Of a stretch of DNA of 64,000 bases, positions 48,263 to 58,158 are shown piece after piece. The notes below the pieces were generated by a model. The model searched no databases and was not told the DNA's origin. It saw nothing but the letters and a program-made list of their open reading frames with translations. Position 1 is the stretch's first letter, and the number at the start of each line of letters is the position of its first letter. Position numbers and translations under genes: made by a program. This DNA is from Pseudeuparius sepicola (lineage: Eukaryota; Arthropoda; Insecta; Coleoptera; Anthribidae), in contig OY987303.1 in the NCBI GenBank assembly GCA_963920635.1, forward strand, positions 12,998,175-13,062,174, read 5' to 3'.

Positions 48263-48922
48263 CACAATTTTTTAACTTCTCTGGTAATATACTTAGATGC
48301 TTCATTTATTCCATCTGGAACACTATAACCAAACCAGTATTTATTCAAAAACATTCATTATTATGTTTTAAAAATTTACATGCTTGCAATAATTTTTTCA
48401 TGCCGTAGAAAAAATATTGTATGAGACACTTTCGTAATCGTGTTTTTTGGCATTCATGTGGTTTTTTGAACAAAACTTTAGTTTTTAATTCATAATAATG
48501 TTTTAAAAATATAGGCGCATAAAAGCTATCCGATAAGCAGAATGGTAGGTTTAGTTAAAATTAACCGCACTGGCACAAGCACGTGGTATTTAAATACATT
48601 AAACAATACCTACAGATAGGCCAAAGATAAATCACGTGAATTTGTAAGGGATCCAACTAAAATTCGCCCGAGGTAATTTTAGCGTAAAATTACTCCGCCG
48701 ATTTTGCAGTGTAAGTGGGTTCGGTATTCAGCTGTTGCAATAATAAAACTGCTTTATTGCGGATTATGTACAATGCATAGGGCCCGCGCAAAATGAACAC
48801 GGAAATCCTACAATACGTTATCAAGAACTCTGAAATGATGATCATTTCTCATAGGTTGTGCGTGCAGTTATAATTTTATATCACTTTATTTTATTTGTAC
48901 AAAATTGGCTTATAACGAGCAG

Positions 48923-48982
48923 GTAATCATCGTCATTACTCGTTTGGAGAATGTAATCATCGTCATTACTCGTTTGGAGAAT
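48923..48982 (+). repeat. 30-bp unit, two tandem copies
   Basis: GTAATCATCGTCATTACTCG followed by TTTGGAGAAT occurs twice without change at 48923 and 48953. The unit contains a short inverted pair (GTAAT ... ATTAC). GTAATGAC recurs near 49026. Confidence 0.85.
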
Positions 48983-49388
48983 GTACTACCCGAGCCCTTA
49001 GGATGACACGAATAACCACAACGAAGTAATGACAAGTAACGAGCAATAATTATTATTATTTTGTTTATCTGTGGTAAGAAGGTAAATGCTACAGAATGTA
49101 TTCAATTGATGCTGCAATGAAAGAGCGTCTTATAGCTAGTTGTAAACCGTTGATGATAGCTATTTTACGTAATGTTAGCTTGGCAAACAATAGCGTATAA
49201 TTTTATTTAATGGGTGCTTCTGCGTGCTTTGCCTAGAGAGAGAAATTCATCTTTCCCAATTGCTTAATGGTTATATTTTAAACGCTACCAGGGACTTTCG
49301 TGATTAAACATGCAGCAAGATTTTGCTCTGCGACAGAGATAAAATCCTTTGAGCCCGACCCGTCGTGTAACGAGTAACGAATTATTTA

Positions 49389-49425
49389 GTATAAAAGGGC
49401 GTTATCTCTTGCAGTCGGAATAAGG
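49389..49425 (+). promoter_or_regulatory. TATA-like box with downstream initiator-like site (weak)
   Basis: TATAAAAGGGCG at 49390 is followed 22-24 bases later by GCAGTC, close to an arthropod initiator. The spacing is slightly short and no transcript or exon is evident downstream, so an internal promoter of the receptor gene is only a possibility. Confidence 0.2.
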
Positions 49426-52417
49426 CGTGTTCGCAGCGTCGCTCTGAGGGTCAAGTACTGTGGTTTTGATTAAAATTTATACTCGTGAGGAAACTCGGGT
49501 ATATTTTCTGGTTTCCGATTAATTTTTAATAAAAAAACATGTATGGAGCGGGTGCTAAATAACAGAACCTCACAATGCGCATGGAAATTGTAAATTGGGA
49601 TTTAATGTTTGGCGCAGTTTTTCGAAATTATTTGAATATCACGCGCTAAAAAATGCCGGACAATAGAAAATGGCGATTTCCATAAAGTTGGAGGATTACA
49701 TCCGTAATGGGAGATAACAAAAGGACTCGGTACTGCAGAACTGCAGCCCAATGATATTTCGATTTTTGAACGATATTACAAAGAAAATTACAATGTGTGA
49801 TATGCAAAATTTATTTAGTATTGGAACGAACAATGATTTAAATGTATGATCATACTTACAAGCGTCTTTCATCTACAATGTATAAACAGTGTGTTTTTAA
49901 ATATTTTAGTGTTCTGATGTTGATTCAATAAACGAGTCGAAATGTCGACTATAGTGAGACAAGGACCTTTTCTGCAGTGACTATAAATAGTCACTCTTTT
50001 CTGCCATATTGGCGTGTATATCCCAACAAAGCCGCAACTGAAATAAACCTACACTAAACATTTGATCAATATAAATTAATATTTTTTAGTCAATCGAACT
50101 ATTATTGTCCCAACATTCTCCAAAATGAAAATGCATCCCTTTGTTACAGTTTACTATTTTATAAGGTACTGTCGCCATCTTGCAAACATACATCACTCTA
50201 CGTATACAAAACGTGTCGTCATAACTGCGCTCAGCCCATTTTCATATGAATATAAATATTGCACGAAGTAGAAACTACTTTCGTTGATGTGAGCACATTC
50301 ACACTCTCGCGACACGAACTATAGGAACATCCACAAATAGATTTGAACTAGTATCTACATATTTTTTAGTTGATTTTTAATTATTTCTTAATTTTAAAAA
50401 AATATGAATCAAGTACATAGTCTTACTTAATTGTTTTCTATTATCTATTATCTATTTATCCGAGTTCTAAAAGGTCATAATCCAAGTTATAAAGCTTGTA
50501 TTTTTCTGCAAATTTGTTCAAATCGATATGCTCCAAATGCATCCTTTCTTGGGTAGGTATAGTTGCATTTCCGTCCACTGAGCTACACGTAAATTCATAT
50601 TTTAAGCACACAAAAGCTTCAAGAGCTTTATACCTACGTGTAGAGATTTTTCGAAGTACGTATAGTGTTGCAAAATCAATTCTGCTAACGTATTTAAACG
50701 ATAATAAGTTCGCACTAGGAATTTCTTTGAAGGAAATGAAATCGTAATTTTCGCTGAAATGATTTCTAAGTGTAAGTATTAAAACATTTTAGGCCGTTAA
50801 TAACAATATATAATTTTATTGTAAACTCAAAATACAAAAAAAAGTTCATATCTTTTCATACGCTTGTGGATACAAGTGATTGTATGCGCATTTTAAAATG
50901 TTAATTAGGTTTAAAAACATTAGATTTGATGTAACTTCATCATTAACATATCGAGTTATTTTAAGAGTGCCTATAAAAATGCGGAAGCAGTGTATATCAC
51001 TCTGACATGAAATTTATAAAATAAATATTATGCATCCAATAGTTCTGTATATATCCATCAAACTGCGGCTATAGTATAATATTAAAACACCGAAATCAAA
51101 TTTGCTATGTAAATTTTTAAACAGTCCAATGATTCAAAATTTTCAATTAAAAGGATAAACAAATTGTAGTAAAAATACAACAACTTTATTTATAAAAGCA
51201 GTTTCCGAGTTTTGAATGTTTCAAAATTATTATAAAGCACATAGGCAAATTGGCAACTGATATAGGCAATAATATTGTGTAAACTTTTCTGATATAACGA
51301 ATGTTAATAGCTATAAAAATTTAACTTTATATTATCGTTTCAATATCTATCAGTTTCAATATGTTTATGAATATTTTCCATTTTGGTACAAATATTTCAG
51401 TTATTTTTTTACGTAGAATTCATTCATGTTGAAAGATACCTATTTTCCTTGGGTAACGGTTTCGAAGAAAAAAATCCACGAGTTAAGGGACACCTTACTA
51501 TTTCGGTTGCGGGTAGAACACTTGAAAAATTGTTGTAATAAATGAATGAATGAATAAATAATGCAGCGTTGTTATTTTTCATAACTCGATTTCAGTTAAC
51601 CGATCTTTTCACTTTTGATGTAGACATTGTATTTTTAATTTTTTTCTGTAGATTAACCCTTCTCCAGTTACTGTTACTGTTCACTTGATAAGACAATCCA
51701 ACTTTGCAACGACAATTTTGCTTTGAATCTTGATTTTTGTTTCATAATTCCACTTTTATCAAAAATAAAAATCAGCAATAACTGTAAATCAAAAATTTAA
51801 GTTGAATCAGATAGCTACGAGACCAGAGTATATGCTGACTTTGGTAGGAGTCAGGAGTTTTAAGTCATCTTCGCAACTTGACATATTATGGATGTAACTG
51901 AAACGTCATCAAAAGTGTGTTTAGTTGCCTGTATCAATAGAATTTTATTTACAACTAGCTGGAAAAACTAGTGAATTTGAAAGGTTTACAGAAAGTAAGA
52001 GTAGGTATTTTTAAAATACGCTTAGACTTAGATACTATAATGACACTATTTTATTTTAAAAGGTATAGCCGCTAGAGAGACTCAATGTACAGCACGTGCG
52101 TGGTGATTCAACATTTTGACCCATTAAATGGCTTTTTTCGATCTGTAATGAATAACACGCATAAATTAAAACTTTTGGTCAATACAAATTTTAATCTAAG
52201 TAATTACTCACATTTTGGGACAAAAATTATTTAAAAATATTTGTCACAATGGCCGTTATTAGGCTTTTTGCGCAAATGCTAATAACGGCCATTGTGATCA
52301 ATCTTTTTAAATAATGTTTGTCTCCAAAAGTGAGTAATTACTTAGAGTAAAATTTGTATTGACCAAAAGTTTTAATTTATGCGTGTCACTGGCTACAGAT
52401 CGAAAAAAGCCATTTTA

Positions 52418-54462
52418 CAGGGTGTCTCAAACTCGATGCCCCAGGGTCGCTATTGGCTAATAAAAAACACAAATGAAAATTTCACTTGGGGGTTTCAAAT
52501 GAGACTACTTGGGATTACTTTTGAGCCAAAAATTTTATTTTTGGAACTTTTGAAAATGCCTGTAATGACGTCACGAAATATATTTTTCCCAGAAACATAC
52601 CTGTTTCTTTTTCTATTGTGAAAGAGCGTGTTTTTCTGATAAACTTTCATTAAGAAACCTTTTTCATGTCTCTCTTCGTTTAAAAGATACAAGCAGAAAT
52701 ATGCAAAAATACGCATATTAAATATATCGGAAAAAATCAAGTTAGCCGTGATTTAATTTGGTCTCCATGGAAAACAACAGACATTTTGACTATACTAAAG
52801 CAGTTTGTGAAATAACTTGTCAATTTTAAAATATTTAGTCTTGGTTATCATTCATTTTTAATCGTTTATTTCAATCAAAATGACTACACATGATGAAAAA
52901 GTTGATATGATTTTAATTTACGGGGAAGCCCAAAAAAATGCCAGAAAAGCCGTGCGAATTTATCAAGAAAGATATCCAGACCGCCGAATTCCTGATCACA
53001 AAAAATTTATAAGACTGGAAAAAACTCTTCGCGAAAATCAAAGTGCATTTTGTAATCGAAAAGATAAACCAATTCGAAAAAGAACTCGCAGTGATGATGC
53101 AACAGCCCAGGTATTGCAATATTTTGAAGACAATCCCAGACATTCAATTAGGCAAGCTAGCAGGGAATTAAATTTTGATAAGTACTCAGTTCGAAGAATT
53201 ATGAAGAGCAATAAATATCACGCCTACAAGTTACACTATTTAGAACAATTAGGAGAACTGAATAGAGAGAAGCGAGTAAATTTTATTTCCCAAATTATAA
53301 CAATACCAGAAATTGTTGACAGGCACATTTTAAATCACATTCTTTGGACAGACGAAAGCCATTTTGTGAGCAATGGTATGCCAAACAGAAGAAATGAACA
53401 TTATTGGTCAACAGAAAACCCTCATTTTGTCAATCCTATAAGGAATCAAGGTCATTTTGGTATAAATGTCTGGTGTGGCATCATTGGTCGCCATCTAATT
53501 GGACCTTATTTTTATGAAGGAATTTTAAATAGCGACAGATATCTGAGTTTTCTTCCAGTTGGACTTTCAATTCTTCTTGAAGATGTGCCTCTTCAATTAA
53601 GGCGATCAATGTGGTTTCAACATGATGGAGCTCCACCTCACGCAGCACGTATTGTCCGCGATTATTTAGACAAAATATATGAGGATAGATGGATAGGGAT
53701 TAATGGTGCAATAAAATGGCCAGGGAAATCTCCAGACCTGACCCCTTTAGATTTTTGTTTATGGGGACTTCTCAAAAATAATGTATATAAGACCCCTTCA
53801 CAAAATATTGACCATTTGAAGGAAAAAAATATAATTGCATGCCAAGACATTTCCCCGGAAATTTTAAGAAAAGCCACCCAAAGAGAAGTTCGGCGACGAT
53901 ATGAAATGTGTTTCTTAGAAGATGGGGGGGGGCACATAGAAAATAATTTATAGTTAAAATTGTTATTTATTCATTTATTATTAATAGTTACTTGCAATGT
54001 TTTTGTTTGTTTTTTTATTTATAAAATTTAAAATATTACCTATATTACCTATATTTCATAGTATTATATTTTTATAACAAGTAGGTAGTTCGTAAGTCTT
54101 TAAATATCCTAATATTTTCCATGGAGACCAAATTAAATCACGGCTAACTTGATTTTTTCCCATATATTTAATATGCGTGTTTTTGCATATTTCTGCTTGT
54201 ATCTTTGAAACGAAGAGAGACATGAAAAAAGTTTCTTAATGAAAGTATATACGCTCTTTCACAATAGAAAAAGAAACAGGTATGTTTCTGGGAAAAATAT
54301 ATTTCGTGACGTCATTACAGGCATTTTCAAAAGTTCCAAAAATAAAATTTTGGGCTCAAAAGTAATCCCAAGTAGTCTCATTTAAAACCCCCAAGTGAAA
54401 TTTTCATTTGCGTGTTTTATTAGCCAATAGCGACCCTGGGGCATCGAGTTTGAGACACCCTG
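52418..54462 (+). mobile_element. Apparently intact DD41D Tc1/mariner-type transposon with ~350-bp TIRs
   Basis: Ends CAGGGTGTCTCAAACTCGAT and its complement are flanked by TA on both sides. The TIRs, 52418-52770 and 54119-54462, run to CCATGG and differ at only a few positions, including small gaps. A single uninterrupted transposase lies between them. The element is 2,045 bp. It is inserted in a palindromic MITE. High TIR similarity and an open gene suggest recent transposition. Confidence 0.92.
52880..53953 (+). CDS. DD41D Tc1/mariner-type transposase (357 aa)
   Basis: The protein would bind the long TIRs and cut and paste the element at TA sites. Residues 1-60 (IYGEAQKNARKAVRIYQERY) fit the N-terminal helix-turn-helix seen in insect DUF4817 proteins; a second helix-turn-helix follows at about 75-112 (IRQASRELNFDKYSVRRIMK). 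The RNase H-like core has the three acids: Asp158 in LWTDESHF, Asp249 in FQHDGAPPHAA and Asp291 in SPDLTPLDFCLWG. There are 41 residues between the second and third, the DD41D pattern reported for rosa/visitor-type elements. It ends in the usual GGGHIENNL, coded across a run of nine G. The start ATG at 52880 follows ATCAAA and is the first in frame after the TIR; no stop or shift breaks the frame. All key residues are present, so activity is plausible but unproven. Confidence 0.93.
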   Translation: MTTHDEKVDMILIYGEAQKNARKAVRIYQERYPDRRIPDHKKFIRLEKTLRENQSAFCNRKDKPIRKRTRSDDATAQVLQYFEDNPRHSIRQASRELNFDKYSVRRIMKSNKYHAYKLHYLEQLGELNREKRVNFISQIITIPEIVDRHILNHILWTDESHFVSNGMPNRRNEHYWSTENPHFVNPIRNQGHFGINVWCGIIGRHLIGPYFYEGILNSDRYLSFLPVGLSILLEDVPLQLRRSMWFQHDGAPPHAARIVRDYLDKIYEDRWIGINGAIKWPGKSPDLTPLDFCLWGLLKNNVYKTPSQNIDHLKEKNIIACQDISPEILRKATQREVRRRYEMCFLEDGGGHIENNL

Positions 54463-54509
54463 TACATTGAGCCTTAATTTAGCAGCCTTTACTTTTAAAA
54501 TAGTGTTAT

Positions 54510-54941
54510 TAATCTAAAAACGCTCTTTAACTGTACACTAGAATCACTAGATTCTGACAGGTAAATATTTCATGTCCCTAGAATTCCCTAAGCGGCGGCC
54601 ATATTGTTATTATTGGAAGATGACGGAGGACAGGGCCGTACAATCAACAGAATTTACGTTTTACGCACACGAATTCTAAATTTAAATATATAGAAATTAA
54701 CATTAATCTCTGTTCTTTGAAGCACACAGAAACGCTATTGGCTATTGATAGTTATATGTTCTGTGTTTAGAGCCACAGAATATCAAGGTTAATGTTAGGC
54801 ATCAATCTGTCACAAGTTCTGACATTTCTGCCAGACATGCTAAATACGCCTCTGGAGGCGCCCAGAACAATGCTGCCAACCTTGTAATATCAAATTAAGA
54901 AATGTCATTTCTAGTGTACAATTAAAGAGCGTCTTTAGATT
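54510..54941. mobile_element. ~430-bp TIR element (AATCTAAA, GCTCTTTAA ends)
   Basis: TAATCTAAAAACGCTCTTTA and TGTACACTAGAA on the left are complemented by TTCTAGTGTACAATTAAAGA and GCGTCTTTAGATTA on the right, about 32 bp of TIR with two changes. The interior has no frame. No target duplication could be settled. Confidence 0.7.
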
Positions 54942-54944
54942 ATA

Positions 54945-55508
54945 TATGCATATTTCAAAAATACCCTTTCATATAAACTTTTCAAATGCCCCAGCTTTTC
55001 CTGCTTATTTTAAATAAAATTCTATTGATGCAGGCAACCAAACATACTTTTGATGCCTTATATCGCGGGTGCATTTTTTTGTTTTTGGGCACCTTATTTA
55101 TTTTCAAGCAGAAACTATTGTTCGGGTCAAAATTTCCCTAAAAAAAAGAAGATAATTTATAACTATACTTTGAATTTTTTTAGATATTTTAACCCAGAAT
55201 GAGTAGGTATATAAAAACTCCAAGGTAGGTCACTTCGGAACCAGGTGACACTCTCTACACTCGGCTGGATAAACAAATCACGGAGATTATCCACTATTCT
55301 CCCTATACGTGGTATTTCCGTTTTGGTTGGAGAACTACAAGCGTCAGTTGTCCCTGATTGCTGCCGATGGGCATTGAGCGACGTTTAGGGTCGGTCGGTC
55401 TACGACACTGGAAAGAGATAAAGACAAATTAATGGAAAGGCCAGGAACATATTTTCGTTTGAGATTTCAGTTAGTAAGCTTAAAAAGAGGCATTCACGCA
55501 ATTAGTAG
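54945..55508. other. Non-coding stretch
   Basis: Beyond the outer inverted arm (to 55058) I see no gene or repeat. The sequence around 55240-55400 is modestly GC-rich and unique in the window. Confidence 0.3.
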
Positions 55509-57111
55509 GTACACGGAAAAAAAATGATTTATTAGAATTTGTTTTAAAAAATAAGTAATATCACATATTATAAATTTTAATAATTTTATTAACACAACCT
55601 TGTATCAATTATTATCTTTTTATACTAAAAGAAATATATTGACAATACTTTAACCCGTAAAGAAAATTCTAATAAACAAAAAGCCAGTATAAAAAAGTAA
55701 TATTTAATAACAGAAAATGGTGTAAGGGCACTAGATAATATAATTTTATTGTACGTTTTAAAATACGTTTGCTTTTGAAAACAATTTTAAAATACGCACT
55801 TTATATGTGCTATTATGTCTGGTTAATAAAATATGCGTGTTTACGAAGTCTGGTGTTTAACTTGATTATCTTTGGTGTTACTTTTTGCAACCTGAAATAA
55901 TATCAAATATGGCGCTGTCTTGACCCCTCCGAGAAGACGGAATACAATACAGTTTATCGGTGGATTTCATAGCGACAGTTTCGTGAGGTGACGCGCATCA
56001 TTTTGGTGTATTTATCTGCAATTTTTTTATTAGTTGCATTGATCCTGATAAGAAAAACGTATGGCAATTGACATTGGGCTTTTGTGCAATTGTGTTTTAA
56101 ATGTAAGTTTTAATACAGGGCGTATGTAATCAATATCGTGTTTTGTTTCTTGTTGCCTGCATACGAAATAATGCAAAAATGCGACACAAAATTCAGAAAA
56201 AAATCTGCAATCCACGTAAACGAGGTAAGAAAAGTATAAGCAAGATACTTTTGCAAGATATATTTACCTTCTTATTTAAAATGTTCAAGCACTTAAGTTT
56301 TTTGTGATGCTGAATAGGTCTAATAGGAAGTAAGTTTAACACAACAAATCTGGGAAATCACTCGCCTGAAAATAAATTATTTGCCACAACATACTGAATT
56401 AAAATTAAAGGTATATTGAAGGAGTTCAAAAATATTTCTTCTTATGCAGCAATATGACCCAGAATAATTCATTTCAAATAGCGAACCTTTGAACACACAT
56501 TTATATGAACCTTAAAAATGACTCACGTTGATCGCCTTGTAATATTACATCGTCCTTCAACAAATTTTTTAAATTATTTTTTGACAAAAATTATACCATG
56601 AATATTGATTTTTATTATCATATGTAATATGCACCAAATAAAATATCTACATCTATTATAACAAAAATTTTAACTAAACTTTGTAGACCGTATTATAATG
56701 AATTATATTATTTCGTATTAAACTGGCTAATAGAGACTACTTACGGGAGATTATAATAAGTATATTAAAAGAAATAATATCTATATCCCTCCTTTATTAT
56801 TATTTATTTTAAACCTTAATGGTATTGTTAGTAAACAGTATTAAATAGTATAGTAACTGTTTAATATATTTTAACAAACAAATTATATACGTTAGTAAAT
56901 AGGATAGTAAAATACATGAGAAACGTATAATATCAAATATATAGGAATCCTTTAATATATAAAAGAAAAGATAATATATTTTATTAAAAATGGTAAAGCA
57001 AAATTATTGTAACTAATATTATACCAAATGTTGGTCCTATAGAGTATTAGAATTTACATTAATTAATATTATTTTTTTAATAACTTTTATTATCATTTTT
57101 TTTCCGTGTAC
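55509..57111. mobile_element. Candidate 1.6-kb TIR element, GTACACGGAAAAAAAATGAT ends
   Basis: The 20-base string GTACACGGAAAAAAAATGAT at 55509 is complemented exactly at 57092-57111. The interior is extremely AT-rich from 56570 to 57090 and has no transposase. A/T richness makes chance pairing of the inner part possible, but ACACGG supports a real inverted pair. No target duplication is clear. Confidence 0.45.
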
Positions 57112-57136
57112 TAACTGTAATGGAAAAGGTAAAAAC

Positions 57137-58150
57137 CAGGGACCCTTTAACGTAAGGGGCCCCAGCATTATACTTTCCAAAGTGAGGCCGTTTCTTTCCT
57201 CATTCTAATGGTCTCAGTGATGCCAAGTATGCCATTTTATTGGAGAATCTATGAATATAACAGGTACTTTGATTGTTAGTAAAAATTAATAATGGTTTCC
57301 ATGATTTCTAAAAATTAGACTTGACAATGTTCTGTCAACAAACACAGAATATGGTAAGTGCCAAATGAATCAAATTTATTTTATATTTGAATTTGGTTTC
57401 CTGCAATTATTTCCAGGAATTTAGGTAATATAAGTATGGTAAGTCACTGCCGATTTTGCTTATTTGAGAATTTGTCGCTATTGCACCTTGTTACCAGGTT
57501 CCTCAAACCATTTGTAATATACGTAGGTATAATAAGTACGTATTTGAACTTTCTTCCCTTGTTGAATGTATCTACCCAAAGAACTTTCACAGATTTCGGG
57601 ATGGACTTAGGTCTAATCATGTAGTTTTTCTCGGTGCTCATTATAAATTTTTTGTAATTTTATTTCTCTCCCAAGATACCTCTCAAACGTAAAATAAACT
57701 TTGTAGATAAAAACTGTTTAAAAAAAGACCTGACTGAAGCTACCTGCTTAATAATTTAAAATTTTCGAAATACGATTTGTTTCGAACTACCTACTTATAC
57801 GTAATGCCCACGTAATGGGAATTGTAGGATTACTAAAGGTGAGACAAGAAAAATCTGGTTGCAATTATTGGGACTACTACAGGCGGCCGCATTACCTTTA
57901 ATTGACTATCTGGAAGTTAGAAAACTTAAAAATTGTGAACAATGATGGGAAATATTTTGCCTCCTTTGGAATCTATGGCACTGGCATGTCACATAAAACC
58001 TGATGGCAGTTGGACACTGACATATTTATAACATAACCTCGTACCAGCCCACTTATGTGGTCTCCTTGGAGTATACAGAAAACAAACTTCCCCTCAAGGC
58101 TTCACTTTTCCTATGTGACATGCTGGGTCCCCTTATTTTAAAGAGTCCCT
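57137..58150. mobile_element. 1.0-kb non-autonomous hAT element, CAGGGACCCTTTAA ends
   Basis: CAGGGACCCTTTAACGTAAG and GGGGCCCCAGCAT on the left are complemented by ATGCTGGGTCCCCTTATTTT and AAAGAGTCCCTG on the right (about 33 bp, a few changes). Flanks GTAAAAAC (57129-57136) and GTAAAAAT (58151-58158) form an 8-bp duplication with one mismatch. The interior shows no transposase. The 31-bp remnant at 38660-38690 has the same ends. Confidence 0.8.
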
Positions 58151-58158
58151 GGTAAAAA

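Larger units (their letters stand above)
47822..51900 (+). other. Intron following the receptor exon, mostly unique sequence
   Basis: The stretch is AT-rich and without coding evidence. It contains a diverged dispersed repeat (48105-48262), a 30-bp tandem duplication (48923-48982) and a TATA-like box near 49390. An 83-codon open frame at 50496-50747 has no recognisable domain. The lower density of transposon ends compared with the upstream intron is notable. Confidence 0.5.
52078..54472. mobile_element. Palindromic MITE copy interrupted by a transposon
   Basis: The left part (52078-52415) matches the intact copy at 41661-42053 up to AAAAGCCATTTTA. The far end CATTGAGCC remains at 54465-54472. 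The DD41D element (52418-54462) sits between, and about 34 bp of the MITE right end that the intact copy has (from TGGGTCAAG to GTGCTG) are missing. Confidence 0.8.
51901..55058. repeat. Outer inverted pair enclosing the palindromic MITE and DD41D element
   Basis: GTTTAGTTGCCTGTATCAAT on the left (51918-51941) is complemented by ATTGATGCAGGCAACCAAAC near 55024. Inner blocks also pair: AATGACACTATTTT (about 52036) with AAAATAGTGTTATT (about 54498). Another copy of the GCAACCAAACAT segment lies at 63493-63533. It may be a further old foldback element, with the MITE at its centre. Confidence 0.45.

Noticed and set aside
52913..53937. - strand frames of 76 and 91 codons inside the DD41D element
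   Set aside because: They are antisense to the intact transposase, which explains the sequence completely.
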